Assembly (NCBI GenBank): GCA_036571765.1
Contig: BROE01000019.1
Span: forward strand, 5,172,824-5,236,823
Source: Plecoglossus altivelis
Lineage: Eukaryota > Chordata > Actinopteri > Osmeriformes > Plecoglossidae
Direction of reading: 5' to 3'
Length of the DNA: 64,000 nucleotides
Shown: positions 19,645-34,600 of the stretch, piece after piece
Layout: each line of letters starts with the position of its first letter
Numbering within the stretch: position 1 is the first letter of the stretch
Program-made: the position numbers and the translations under genes
The notes under the pieces: model-generated
Database searches by the model: none
What the model was told of the DNA's origin: nothing
What the model saw: the letters and a program-made list of their open reading frames with translations, nothing else

Positions 19645-22600
19645 ATGCCCCAGACCGTGACTCTGAGCGGACCCTCACCTTGGGGTTTCCGACTGGTGGG
19701 AGGAAGGGATTTTAGTACACCGTTAACTATTTCAAGGGTATGTAAAGCATTTTTGTGGGTTTATCGTTTTAATTTGGGTGCATATTGTATTATCACACTA
19801 CGAATCTCTATGCATTTTTGATCATATAGAAGTAGATGTGTGAACGGCTACCTGAATGCTCGTGGACTACGGTTATTGGTCACCGTTCACAGCGTATGGA
19901 TCCTATAACGAAATAAACCCATATAAAAACAAAACTTATTATGACAGAATTAATGGTTATTCAATCATGATACACAGCTCACCGGGAAATATAATTATGT
20001 TGTTAAATTACGCCATACATTTCTATAAAGGGCATAGGCTACAGTAGGGCACGGTGCAATACACCGACTGGTGCGGTGCTTCAGAGTTTAATAACAGCTT
20101 CGTGTTGGGAGAAATAGGGCAATATATGCACGAATTACACTGTAATATGAATATATTTCTACGTTGCATAAATTGGATATGCCAAGATATGTGTGTTGAG
20201 TTTACTTTAAAAGGTTAAATATATCGAATCTGTGACCACATACATTTGATTAGATACCACAATTCTATTCCAGTTTAATGTATCCAGAACTGTTACAAAC
20301 TCGAAATGCCATCGAGTTTATGTAATGCAAACTGTGTAGCCTTTATTGTTTTGCAATGTAGGCCAAAATGGCTATTCCTTCCTAATCTGGGTCAAAAGTC
20401 TTCCTGACGTCCTGGTCCATACAGGAGTAGATTCTAGAATTGGCAGTAGCCAATAGTTAATCTCCCTTTGAATAAATAGGGCCGGGGGTCCTGCCGTGGG
20501 CCGCCGCTGACATTTGTTTTTCATCAGAGATTGTGGTGGCGCTGAGGGGTTCCAGGTGTTGTCTCAGCTGCACTCCTTCCAACCCTTTAACTAGCGCTGC
20601 AACCAAAGGTGTTATTTTTCAACACAGATGGGGTGACTGACTTTGGGTCACCTAAAGTGCCCTCTGTGAGTTATGATCAAGCGCAGCTCACTTTCAAAAG
20701 GACAAGCGCCTTGGAATGGCTCGAGGTATAGATTTGCGCGTTCAAGGACGTCTCGTCTCCATTCTATATCTGTGACGTTTTCTTTTGACATCGATTGGGA
20801 ATTTCACCTTCAGTCCATTACCGTCAAACACGATGTCAGCACAGTTAAACAAAGGAGTCCGAACCATCCAGATACAGCGGCAAGCATAGCGCATTGGAAT
20901 GCAATCGAATTACCTAAATCAATTGTGCAAGGCTACCCATTACAGTTCGAAAATAATCCTAGTTGAACCACCCACAGGGATGGTTAGGCTCTACGCTAGA
21001 TCTAAGTTGTCATTCAAGGCCACTGATATAGTATCCCCTTCTTGCCATTCATCACTTTCCCAGTGCATTCTGGGTATATTCCACCAAGACTAGAGACTGT
21101 GAAGTGGTTACAGTGCTGAACTTATGAGATCCCAAATGTCTCCAGAGGGAATCAGCCCTCACATGGTCCAGAGAATCCTGCCCAGCTAGGAGAGAGAGGA
21201 AACAGACAAACTGGACCTGAGAGAGGAGACAACCAGCTCTGTTTCGGCAGGTCTCCACATTACACCAGAAGAAGAAGAAGAAGCCCCCTCCCCCCACCTC
21301 TCCCTCTTGTGAATTTCCCCCAAGTTAATGATTTGAAACACCTGCACTCCTAGACAGTGAAAGTTCTGGGTCCCCATAGACTGGCCCACCAGCAGCAGCT
21401 GGTTTGGAGCTAAGGTGATAATTTTCCGAGGTTTAGGCCATTAGGCTTTTAGGCATGGACTGATTAATGAGATGTCTGTTGGCCCTGCGTATATCCGAGT
21501 GTCTGGTTGGAGGGGTGTGGGGGGGTGGGGGGTGGGGGTGGGAGGAGGGGGTGGGAGGAGGGGGTCGACAAGGGCACTGATGTAATTGACGAAGCATTTT
21601 GAGGGGATGTGCTGAAGTTGGCAGCTGTGGGATGGAACCTTGTTAAAATCAGTGTCAACTCAACTCTCCATACAAGAGGTGACGCAAGTAGCTAGTCAAA
21701 GGTGCCAATTCACCAACATGTCCACTCTTGGGCTAAAGTTCACAAGTGTGTGTTATGCAAACACTCAAGTGTCTACGTTCTGGATCATTCTCAAGAAGCC
21801 CTTTGACGCCCGACTGTATGATATGGGTCATCTGGTGATGGTGAACAAGCTACTCACTGCACACTGATGGTCAGTTCCTGGAGCCCTGATGTTGTGCTCT
21901 CATAGGTCAAAATTTATTTTCCTGAAGAACCAATGGAAAGCAAGTAAAGACATACATCTGTATGTTCTATTTCTCTAAGTTATCTTCTCTTTCTGATCCC
22001 GTGCGCCCCTGAAAATGATTTACTGTGTTTTTTTTCTTGCCTATGCTAATCCACGATCTGTTCTGGTACCACTGTGCTTAAATAGCTGTCTTGGTGCCCA
22101 GAAGCTCAGAGGCTGTCCTTGTGCCACATACCAGAGCAATCCCATGTGTCTCAGCCTCATGAGCTGCACTTTGGCTTGATGTTATTGGTCGAGATCTATC
22201 TGAACTTTACTTTGGCTACATCTCATTGGCCAGACTTTCTGTCAGCTTTTTCCTTCAGGACGTGAACAGGGAGCTACCTTGCAAAGCAGACACATTTGCA
22301 TTGTATCTTCTGTTGGCTCTGCGAAGCATTCATCAAACAATTCCAGTTCCAATAAGCTTCACCCGAACGCCGCAGTTTTACAGCACTTTAAGTGAACGCC
22401 ACTCAGTTAACCATCACGTGGTAAAGTTGTGAGTGAGAAGAACTGACGATAAAGTGAAAGGCCCGTCTCATTGGCGAAAGAGCAGACACACAAATGAGAA
22501 TAAGGGTTACACACACTCATACACTCACACAAGAACACACACACACACTGATAACTAATGTCATATTCATACACACAGCGCTAACAGGGGTTTGCATCAT

Positions 22601-24955
22601 CTCACATGCTTTGAAGTCCGGGGGCTCTCTCTCCTCGCCTCATTAACGTTTGAGCCAGTTTCCAAGTTGACAGCTGCTCTGTAGTTGAAACGTGGGCAGC
22701 GCATTCCAGCTCTTTGTTCAGCCTGTGACAATACAACGTCATTTGGAATTTTGCAACCCAGCGATAGAATTATTTTCCAAAGTGTTTTCAATGCCATGGT
22801 TGCAATCGCAAATTCAACAAGCAAACACAAGCCTTTTGTCAGATATCCAGATGGTCATGTTGCTGTGGTGAGCCTGCCTGGGATTTGCAGTGGTCAGTCA
22901 GGACACAGGCATCCGGCTGACCCAACACTGTATTGTGAATGACCACAGCAGTGAGATCTGAATGAGACAGTGAGATTTTCCTTAACCCACCAGTTTAACA
23001 TTAGCAGGCCATTTTTATCCTGACAGACCCAAATAGATGTTCTTTCTCTTTAGTCTCTCTCAAACACTTTCACATGCCAGCGTGGAGAGCCAGAACTAGG
23101 CAAACCTCAAGGTATTTCAGAACGACATTATTCTGTCACGTTAACCCCAAACTCTGTTAACGATAAACTTTGTCATTGTTTACAAGGACCTCCCTATAGA
23201 AGCAAGCACGCTGTTTAGAGAAACAGCAGCACATAGCTCTAGATAGAGAAGAATCTGTGTTGGAAGTGGTCATATCAAACAGTCTGATTCAAGATATTGC
23301 AACAAGGAGGTTAGAATGTTTTGGTGCGAGAGGCAATTCCTGTAATCAGTTACTACAAACAGCCTGTGTTGTCTAAAAGTTACAATGACATCAGCTTAAG
23401 GTGTAAAAATAGATAATGATCACTATCAACATGCCCCAACCCTCTAGCCTAGTACTTCTTGCTAGGGTGTAACAGCATAAGAGTTAGAAATGTTGTTGTC
23501 CTTTGTGTGTGTGAGACATACCATAAAAACGTCTGGTTCTGTAGATGAACCTCCGAATGTGTGAGTATGGGAGTGTGCATGCTTGTGCTATGGCTAATTA
23601 GAGGCCTGTGTTACACCCACAGGGTGAGTGAGTCATTGACGGCCGTCTATGGTTTGACCCCCAAGGTGGTCTTCGTCCTCTTCCAATAACACCACATCCT
23701 CCACCATGACATGGCACAACCCTATTACCCACACTGCCCCTGTGTTTCACTCAGGCATAGCCTGCCTCTACACACACACACACACACACACTCACACACA
23801 CACAGTTCTCTCTCATGGATATGACCTCTCTGTTGCTTACCGGAACTGAGGCAGGGACAAAGAGAGAGTCAGAGGCCGTAAATGAGGAATTCCACAACCG
23901 AACCACACGACTCAGCTATTAGTTGTTCATGGAGCGTGAACTTGTGTGCTTTCCCTCTTAAACTTCTGCTGCCTCATGTTCTTTCCCCCCCCTGTTGAAC
24001 TCAGCGGGACACGGAATTTGTTACATTATTTCACAGTATTCGATATCTAAATAATCTTGTTTATTTGAATCACTTTGACAACAAATTACATTGTTTATAC
24101 CGGCGGGAAACTTTAGCCATGTTTCCACAGCTCATGCTCTCGCATCATCACATAGCAGACTGAGATGTTTTCATAGTATGCTGTGTGAAAATCTAGTTTC
24201 AGCACAAGCGTGCGTGCCAAACCTGTAGTTCCAATAATAACAGAGCCTAATAAAACAGCTAAGGAACCAATATTAATGTGTGTCAGGAGAGCAAACTGTG
24301 ATTGATCGAGATCAATTATGTTGACTTCATTTTATCTCTCACCATCTGTCACGTGTATTTCTACATGCCTCATGCTGACAGAAACTAAGCAGAGATCCAG
24401 GTTTATGTGAACTTTGAGTCTGATAATAAAGTTCCACTGAGCAATTTGCTCAACTAATGTAGGCTTACAGCACAATACGACCATTTGTCAACCACACACC
24501 TCTTGTGGTACTGATCATTAAACTAGAATTAGATTCCAGTTGAAATGTAGGCCTGAATGTGGTTCCTCAAAACCCTCGGAATTAAAACTGCGATGAATGT
24601 TTCCTCCGGTTACTGGTCTGGGATCATGCGGCACATTGTGATTGGTCAGCGGGTGGTTTTGTTTCTGCTCGGTCTGAAAAATCCAGATGTCTGCTAAACA
24701 CCACAAGAACGGAAAGAGACGGGGGCCGAAAATGGAGGGGGTGGGGGGGGGTGGATAGATTGATGATTATGGATAATTGCTGTCATGTGTAAACAAAAGC
24801 CTGCGCGATGGTAAAACATACCCAGTGGGAGTGAGACTCCCCCCTCTCCATATGCCCTCCAGGGCTGATAGGACCTCTGGACCAGCATGCATCAGGAGAG
24901 AGAGAGATTGCAGAGAGGAACCTGTTGTGTGTCAGTCAAACAGACAGACAGACAT

Positions 24956-24994
<39 letters not shown>

Positions 24995-27900
24995 TACAGG
25001 GTCTATAGAGTCGTGTGACAGAGCCACAGGGATAGAGAACATCTGCTGCCTGAACATGTGCAGAGCAGAAACTCCACTTAAGCGTGTATGGCGATTTGAA
25101 AAGTCACACCGAGACTTTTCCGTGGATGTGAGTGACGTGACGATATGCAGACATCAGTCGAGGTCTCTGTTAAGCCTGTTGAGAACGTTCCCTTTTAGAG
25201 GGGCTTCTCTGGGAAGAGCTTTGTCCTCCTACAACTCTAACGTCGCACCTTATAACTGTCACTCTCAGTCTCAACTTGGCCGAACCATGAAAGAAATTCA
25301 AAGTCCGACCACCATACCTGACCAATTAAGGCTGGAAGTGAAACGCCCCCTCTGCTTTTGCTTTGTTCCTGCTTGTGGCCTTCAGGAAAGCTTCTGGCCC
25401 GACCAACATTACATTAGTTACTCTACATGAATGCTGCTCTTTTATTTGGTCAGGATGCGGCTCCTTTAATCTTTACTAACAACATGTTTCTGTATTTGTG
25501 TGTGCGGTAGGTAACACCAGGCAGCAAGGCTGCGCTGGGGGACCTGTGTCCTGGTGACACCATCCTGGCCATCAACGGTGACAGCACAGAGGCCATGACC
25601 CACATGGAGGCCCAGAACCGGATCAAGGCTTGTCTGGAGCAACTCACTCTGGCCATCAGCAGGTAGGGTTCACTCCTCCAGCTCCAGAGCCTTTCTGCAA
25701 ACATAGACTACAACCCTTTTATTTGACAAGAGTTAGAATCAATCCTCATACAGATTACAGATCGCGCAAAGGGTCTTGGCTTGTGGAGGTTACAATTTTA
25801 GCAAGAGAAGGAATCAATTTGCCTGTCCCATGCTTTAATTTGAATGAAAAACTTGAAGGCTCCGTGTGATATAAATAAATGAATCCAGTTGTAGAGGTTA
25901 CTGAGGCGTCTTTCTCATAAAGCACACGACTGCCTTTCTCTTTTTGGCAACTCTGTCACACTGTTAGACAGTAAAGGTGATCTGTTGTCAGCTCTGCAAA
26001 GAGACACTGGATCATCCTCAGTGAGGCTTACTCAGACAGCTTGAAGTCGGAGTAAATGTTCCGGAAGGTGGATACTGCACATTTCAGCAGCTCGGGATTC
26101 ATGAAATGGCTTGTTCCCCTACTTTCGTTGATGTATCACTCTTCGTGCAACATTACGATGAGTCACTCAGCGAGCGTTTGGGAGGACAGCGAGAAACATA
26201 CTTTTAGCAACACTGATACTTTGGCCCAGCAGAAGCCATCAATCCAGAAGGAGTCGTATCTGGAAGGCTGAACATGGGATCCTGATGCAGAGAAGGAGGC
26301 TCAGCGCTGGCTTTGGTGATCTCCGAGAAGGAGAGGGGGAGAGCGAACGAGAGGAAAGTGGGAAGGAGAAGGAGGCGAGGAGAGGGAGAGAGGTTGAGAG
26401 AGGGAAGGAGAGTAATTGAGTGAGGAGCGGAGAGTGTGTGAGTGAGAGAAAAGGGAAGAGGGAAGTAGGGAGGGGTTGGTAGAGAGAGAGGGGGAGGAGG
26501 CAGATGCCAGGATTAAAATGCTTATCTCCTTCTAGGGGCGCATGGAACCCTGTAGCTCCAGAATCAGGCTTTACTCTGTCCTCCACTTTACAACATGGAG
26601 AATCATCTTCATCATCGTTGTGAAATGAAGGGAGAGGGGGAGATGGAATGAAAGTCAATAACCCACAGATTAAGAACATCTTCTGTCCTTTTAGGGTAGC
26701 AGTGAGTGTTTCCAGTGTAGTATGAAGCTCTGCCTACTCTTTGGCAGTGACAACAAGAGTCCTCGCCCTCCTCATCCTGAATTCCGACAGTAATCTTACC
26801 CTGCCGTTAGCGGACTGGATAACACAGGGTTTCCACGGTTTCATGCCGTCAGATGAAATGGTTCCATTTTCCGCTCCGTATGCATGTTTAGAGAGACACT
26901 TCTCCTTTAGCCATAGGACACCAGGCTCTCTGAGCGTGTCTCTAGGCCCCAGAGGAACCTTAACCGCTACAGCCACATAGGAGGGGCTGTTTGTTTAGAG
27001 ATATTGCAGGTGGAGCTTCAGCCTAAACCCTAAAGACCTCCAAAGCCTTTCCATATTTTCTGTTTTCAACAGAAATCTACACATCTCCCATTTATCCAGC
27101 GGAAGCCTTCCGACGTTAAATAATTTGGGGGGGATAGCATGCAGTGAACAGCAATAGCACTAGCATGCTCAAACGTGGCCATGGTTGACCACTCCCAAGG
27201 AGCTCAATAATGTAATGGGTTTTAACTTGGTCAGTTTTTGTGCCGATATCTTCCGCATTAAGCGATAACATTTAAAGGGGAGGTCATATGACTGAATGGC
27301 AAGAGCCAAGTTCTGATATCTGCTGGTATGTGACCTCCCCACCCACCCTCTCTCTCTCTCTCTCTCTCTCTCACCCTCTCTCTTTCCTCTCTCCCCTCTC
27401 TCCCTGCCCTCTCCCCCCTCTCTCTCTTGGTCTCACTCACTATGTTTCTCTCTCTCTGGCCTGAGTAATGACACGTCCACTCAATGGCTCCAAAGAAGGA
27501 GGGATGAAGAGATGGTGCAAGGGAGAGAGGTGTGCTGGGAAGATAAGCAAGGCAGCCTTGGGCCAGCTGAGTTGACCTGACCTGTCAGCTACTGGCATGT
27601 GTTTGGAGGCTGGGATAATGCAAGCCTGGGGGGCTTTCAGGGTACAGAAAGAGGAACAGAGGAGGCAGAAAAGGCAGACGTACTGTAGGGCCAGAGAGAA
27701 AGAGAAAATCATCAATAGAGAGAGAGAGGAAAAAATCCACTTGGCTATTAGAATGACATTTTAGAGCCCAGATTTAGCTGTATTGTTTCACTGGAAATTC
27801 AATTACACCGTGTAAAGTGAAGGCTAGCATTGACTTACCCTCACAGGAACAGAGGATATGGACCATGGCAGGATCCCTCCCTCATGTAATCTCTTTGACA

Positions 27901-29227
27901 TATTTTAAACTTCACATAACCTAAATTGTGAAAGAAACAACGAAAGGAGGGAGAAAGAGAGCAAGAAATGGGACCTATTCTTCTCACACATCGACCATGT
28001 GCAAAGGGGTGGAGAACACGATTGCTATAGGACATACCTGACGAGTTTCTTTACAGTGAACCCTAGACTTGTTTCTATGGAACAAAAAGGACAGTGGAAT
28101 AGGAATGGTGTCGTATATTAAAGAAGCTAGCGGGCATTGTACCATCTGTTCAGTGACAATGACGACCTGTTTCAGCCAGGGATGACTGGGTACGGGTAGA
28201 GGCAGGGTCGTGTCTCCCCCAAGATGTTGGGGAGGACCACAGGCCAAGCAGATGCCTCATTAAAAGACATGGAAGAGAGCTGAGAAGACCTGTCATTTGC
28301 AAGGGGCTGCGATTGGATAAATATATGAGTCCTCACGTCTGCTGTGAACCAAAATTACATTGGTTCCAGCTGAGCTTGAGGCGCACATGCACAGGAATGT
28401 CCCAGAAAATGCCTCCGCATCTATTACTTTTCATAAGCCCTTTTTTCATATTTATATCCCGACTAAGTGGAGCAGTTTTGGTTGTCCACCATCTACCGAC
28501 CTCATGAAAGGGCATGAGGCAAAGAAATATGCGAACTGGTCCTGGAACAGCTGCTTTGGGGGAAACAACTTTGAAACGCCTTTGAATCATAAATAGTATT
28601 ATGAATAGATTTGTTCTTCTGCAATGAAACGGCTGTAAAAATAGAAATGACCTGCAGAAGTGGGAGGTTGTCAGATCCAGTCCTTGCATCATCTCCCCTT
28701 CTCCCTCTCCTCTCCCGCCCCCGTGCTCTCATCCCTCAGCACGTCTGTGAGGTCGGGCTCAGCTACCTCAGTTGGATCCCAAGACCTGTCGTTTTGCGTT
28801 GTGTCATCGCCCAGCCTTACAAGCCAGGCCCGTCTCCACGTTCAGCGTGGCGTCGGAGCGAGACGTGACCATGCGTCGAAGCCCAGCTCAGAGGCTCTGT
28901 GTATCTTCAGCCTCTCCAGACCCCGTGAAGACCCAGCTGTTAGGAAAGCCTCCCCTCAATCCCACCAGGCCTCCTCCTCTTCCAGCCCTTCATCCTCTCC
29001 TCCCAGCCACTCTGCCTCAGGTTCCCCACCCCCCTCCTCACCCTCACCGCCCCCCAGCCCTTTCCTTGAGTAAAGAGGTGGTCACAGAGAGCTTGGGGGG
29101 AGATGATGGTTAGTACTTTCCACGAGTGGTCTGGTCGGGGCCTTCGGAAAGAGTCCTGCCGGTCTGGCAGGTTATACCAAGTGAGTCATGAGACCTGGGC
29201 CATGTGTGTGTGGAACAGAGTGAGGAG

Positions 29228-29274
<47 letters not shown>

Positions 29275-30219
29275 GAGAGAAAGAGAGAGAAACAAAGAAG
29301 GAGACAGAGAGGAGAAGAAAGTCAAACAGCAGGAGGGGAGGTCTCTGGTGTCCTGGTCTGACTGCAGAACAAGTGACTCAGAGTTATGGAATTATGAATG
29401 GGGGGATAAGAACACGAGATCATGTGTGTGTGTACACCGCATGCATGTGAACACACAGTACCTACAGTCTCCCAAGGCCTTTTCTGTGGTCATATTCAGG
29501 ACTTCAAGGGAAGTATTGGGTCCTGGGGGTGAGGATGGGGGGAGGGATAGGGGGGGCAGGAGGAGGAGACCTCAGCCACACCAGTGCCATAGATCTTGTC
29601 ATCCCCTAGACGGTTTGGTCTGCTAAGTGACCCCCGAGTCTAATGGAAAGACCCCATCAGTGTTGTTTAAAGGACACTCTGTCTCCCACTTCAGAGGGAA
29701 CATTTGATCCCCTCTCATCTTACCAATAACAGAGCAGCAGTTTGATAGCTTTGATTTATGGCAAACACTGTGTTATCAAAAGACTGGCTCCATACAGTTG
29801 TGATGCCTTGCATAGCAAAGCGAAGACCTTCAGATGAACTCAGGATGATGGGAGTTCTCTGTGTTCTTGATCAGCAGTTTAAGTCAAGGGTGCACGCTTC
29901 GCTCGGTCCTCATATAGTGTCGTGCTAGGATCCGGCACAGCCAAAGTAAACCATCCTGCTCCTCTAAAACCAAATTTCACGAACAAGGAAATTAAATCCA
30001 GCAGAGGTCTGTAGGCAGAGATGGAAAAAGGGGAAAATATGACCACGGGAACATTTGACTGTCATCATGATGACCTGAGACTGGGCCTCAAAAAGGGCTC
30101 CCTCACCTCTCCACCTCTTTCTATCCTCTCTTTCTCTCTCTCGCTCTCTCTCCCCTCCCTCCCTCTCTCTCTTTCCTTCACCTCTCCACCTCCTTCTATC
30201 CCCCCTCTCTGTCTCTCTC

Positions 30220-30273
<54 letters not shown>

Positions 30274-31609
30274 TCACTCTTTCTCTCTCTGTGTCTCTCA
30301 TTCTGTGTCTCGGTCTCTCTCTTTTCTGTCTGTTTGTCTGTCTCTTTCTTTCTGTTTCTCCTTCTCTTTCTCTTATTCTTTCATTCACACTCCATCGCTC
30401 TCTGTTTGACTCTCCCTCTCTCTCTCTCTTCTCAGCTTATCTCTCCCTCTCACCATCTCTCGTGACCTCCTCCCCCCTCTCTGGCTCTCTTCACCTCTCC
30501 ACCTTCTTCTATCGCCCTCTCTTCGCTTTCTCTCGTCTCTCCCTCTCATTTCCAGCTCTCTCCCGTCCGCTCAGCAGTTCCTCTCTTACCCTCTCTGTAT
30601 ACGTGTGCTTTCTCTCTCTTGACTCTCCATCCGCGTCCTCGTGACTCTCACTTGTTATGGCTCATCTCCAGCCCCATGTATCAAGCCTTGTCACTCTCTC
30701 TTTCTCCGTCAGTCTACATCCCTCCTTCTATCCTCCTCTCGGGTTGTCTTTCTCTCTCGTGAATCATCACTCTTCCACTCTCTCTCCCGTCACCTCTCAT
30801 CTCCTCTATTCCTCTTTCCTCTTCTCTCTAAATCCAGGCCCATCCATATACTCTAACTAGTCCATCGGTCATCATCCCTGTTCTTTTTATTACTGCTTTT
30901 TTGTGTGCGTCCATCATCGCAATAAACTCACAACCTGGGAAAGAAGAAAATATGCAGGAGCTTGGGGGGGAGTGGGTGTGGGTGGGGTTGGTGAAAGTGG
31001 AGAGAGCTGGACTTCCCCATTCGGCTACCTTACACAGACCATCTCAAGGTAATCCGCTTTCACAACACCTGACTCCACATCTTAGGATAGTATCGAGTGA
31101 TGTATGACAATGGCCAGCGTGCGCACATCAATAGACTTCATTAGTGACCTACCCATATGTGTTGGTGCGTAGCAGACTGTGTCTGTCTGCTACGCCTGCC
31201 CTGTCCTGTCCTCGTCTCAGAGTTTCCAGTCAGACATCTTAAGCTCTGTCTCTATCAGCTACATGTTCTATGGGTCTTTGTACCCGGCAAATGTCACTTC
31301 GTTTGCCACCGATTAACTTTACAAGAGCGCATTATTCTGTAACCAATGAACTGAACCGTCAACGATGTTCCGGCTTGTCCTCTGAGATGGAGGGAGGGAC
31401 AGGTCATCTCCATGGAAACGTTCATCCCACGCACCGCTGTGGCTCGTCAATCAAGCACTCGGCGCCCACGGCACGGCCTTGATAGGAACACCTCCTCCGT
31501 GTCTCATATCTGAGGCATTGCCTCACCCAGACGGCTGCTATGCCAGCTTAGAACAGAGTGACCTCACCATCGGGTTTCCACCAGTGGGTTTGACACATAC
31601 GCACGTGCG

Positions 31610-31649
<40 letters not shown>

Positions 31650-34600
31650 GCTCCTTGTTGCGTCTGTTGCTGTATTAAAGGACTGTGTTTACATGTATAT
31701 GTTAATAAGGGGCAGACCAGAGGAGAAAAAGGATTCTGGAAGGAATCTCTCACACACACACTCACATATGTACACTCACACACACACACACACTCACATA
31801 CATGCACGCACACACACACACATACATACACGCACACACGCACACTTACATAAATACACACACACACACAAACTCACATACATACACGCACACACACACA
31901 CACGCACACACACACACAGACACACACACACACACATACACTTATGCTATTCTGCGGCTCGCATATGGTCTGATGTCATGGCCTTTTCAAAAGTTGGTAG
32001 CTTTCCCATATCCAGTACTGTAACAACAACTGCTCCAGCAACTGGGCTTTCTAACACAGGCCAACAAAGAATTTGTCTGCAGAAGAAATTCAGAAAGAGT
32101 TACTCATTCACCCTACAGCATTTCACACTGTGCAGATGACTCCTGGTCATTTAGATCCTGGCACCTCCAGAGCTGTGGGTCATTAAACACACCATATAAT
32201 GCTGTTTCAAATGAATTGCATGGTTTTATATTACCCTATCGTTTCTTTATGACAGATTCTAAATCACGCTAAAGTAGTTATTTCACTAGGTCTGGGTAAT
32301 GCACACTGTATTGTACATTGTATGTCAGTCAGGGCCAGTTAGAATAAATATACAGTAGTCATCTCAATTATAAGTCATGTTGTGAAGAGTTAATAGCATA
32401 AGAGCAAGAGGTTATCCCTAAATGCCGGAGTTAGAAATCTGAGGGGGCGAAGGAACATTTGACCACAGATGGCTAGGTCAATCCAAGGTCGTTACTAGAT
32501 AATGACTTGAAAATAAGTGATATTGAAGAGAATTGACAGCATTTTTTAAAAGAAAAGCACACTGTGACAGCTTTGCATTTTGCAAAGGCTGGAGAATTCA
32601 TACTTACGTTTTATGAAGTGAAGATGGTTGTATCATTAAACTCTGGCTTGAAGTCCTGTATCCATCTCTCCCTGTTTAGTCTGCCAAACAGCAAAGCATG
32701 CTGGGAAACCTGTCACTGGATACTGTGTAAAACGCAGAGATGAAGCTTGTGTTGGAGCACAATGAACTATTTGATACCACGACCGTACCACGAATATTCA
32801 GCAGCAGTTAGTGGTATTAGTATAAAAGTTAAAGTCATAATTTTTGTTTCGCTTGCTCTACTTCGTGGTAAAAGTCTATTGAATTGTAGCCTTTTTTTTA
32901 TTTTTATTCCACGATCGGAGAGTCGCATCTTATTCCAGGCTGCTTTGGCAGCAGGTTTGGAATCGCTGCCGTGCGTGTGTGAAGCTGAATACTAGCAGAC
33001 AGGACGGCCTGTTTCCACCTGGGGGATCGTGGGATGAAGGGACCTTGTTGATCTGAAAAGCTCTTTTTTCCTGTGTATTGTCTTACAGGTCAGGAGACAA
33101 AGTCTGGTCTCCAACGGTTATTGAAGATGGCAAGACAAGCCCGTACATGGCCACGCTGGAGTCTGACTCTCAGGTACAAACTTGTTATTTGGTTTACGAA
33201 GATGATCCATAGATCGAGTGATAAAACATCATCCAATCAGAAACGGGTAATGCATTGTTCCCATGATCAAGACAAGATAATGGTTTATCAGTCGCACGCT
33301 GTCAGAAACGGACAAACTGGGAGGCTTTGCCTTGTTCTTTAAGTATAGAGACGGATATCCAGGCAAATGAGCTCCAGTAGAGGAACTTTCCCTGATACTT
33401 TCAGAGAATTTGCTGAACAGGAAGAAACCCAGTGTTACCGAAACCAACAATGAGAGCATTGTGGTGTAGACATTTGAGAAATGAGCGGTCGTCCTGCATT
33501 GTGATCCCCGTTAGGCCCATTTCAGATGTCCCCGTTCCCTTCTGGATTCTCTTCAGCTGGTCTGAATGGTGACAAAGGCCCTGAAATGAAATCTGTCAGT
33601 CAGTCCACAGAAGACTGATATTAGGTTCCTCTTCAGCAGACATGCTGCTATACATTTGAGTAGAAGACTTGTGACTGAATAGCTTTAGGATATTGGTTTC
33701 TAGGCTCTGGGAACGGAGATTTCAGTCCTCTTTGTCTTTTCAGCAGGGACTCCAAAAGGACTTCACGGTCATTTAGCTTTGTGGTGGTCAGAGTCCAATT
33801 CCTTCTTCTGAAGATCTTAACTGCAAATGGTTGGAATGGTTGAGGGTTACATGGCTGATATATGGCCCATGTAAATGTGGTAGTAATAATGTATAAATCG
33901 GCTCAGTGATGGATGAGCAGGGGGACAACCACTTCCAAGTCTCCAGACAGGCAGATTCCCCCTCAGAGGATCCTGGGAGTTGTAGTATTTCACCGTCTCT
34001 ACACAAGCCTGAGTCTTGTCTTGATTAACGTCAGGAAATACCAGACCTGAGTGAGGGGAACCATCAACTCTGTGTACACAAACAGAGTGGTGACACGCAA
34101 TGCTACCTATGGCTCTGGTGTGTAATCCGAGAAAGCCAAATTTGTGGCTCTCTTTCCATCCCCTCCCTTCCACTTGCAGCAGAAGATGGAGAGTTGAAGG
34201 TCATGTAGATCTTATCCAGCCCACAGTAACTCGCTGATATGCCAAGGATGTCTTTTTTAATCAACTGAATCTCGAGGTTTGAGGCGGCAACATCACAACC
34301 TCTCCAGTCACATGTGCTTTAGGTTGTCCTGCGTTAAACTGACAGGCTCCACATGGAGGTCATTGACTGATCATGCCAATGGCCATATCCTGCTGGGTGC
34401 TTACACCGCCTAGCTTGAAGGAGTCCGTCGCCATCAAACACAATGGACGTATTACACATGGCTTTCCTCTCCAGTCTGACTGGAAAGTTCGACTCTGTAT
34501 CCGGGAATGAACAGTGAGTGGGCAGGAAGTGACACGCGGATAAACTGTTGGCTGTTTCCTTAAACAAGAGCCATGGGAGATTGCTACGGTGTTCAGCAAA

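Larger units (their letters stand above)
25663..33088 (+). other. pdlim4 intron 2 (contains candidate cassette exon and long purine/pyrimidine tracts)
   Basis: This 7.4-kb intron is marked by strand-asymmetric simple sequence. It is purine-rich at 26330-26510 and 29229-29335. It is pyrimidine-rich at 27345-27440 and 30110-30830. CA-rich blocks lie at 31611-31645 and 31750-31940. The candidate exon 28740-29069 sits between the tracts. No other exon is supported. Confidence 0.7.

Noticed and set aside
24777..25430. 217-codon open frame in pdlim4 intron 1
   Set aside because: It opens at a TTG rather than an ATG, is extended by the frame-neutral GACA array, and its flanking peptide resembles nothing I know.
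28660..28739. Treating 28660-29073 as a stand-alone 137-codon gene
   Set aside because: The first 27 codons are largely the pyrimidine tract of a splice acceptor. A cassette exon explains the open frame better.
30021..30644. 207-codon Ser/Leu-rich ORF and its Arg/Glu-rich antisense
   Set aside because: Pure consequence of the (CT)n tract.
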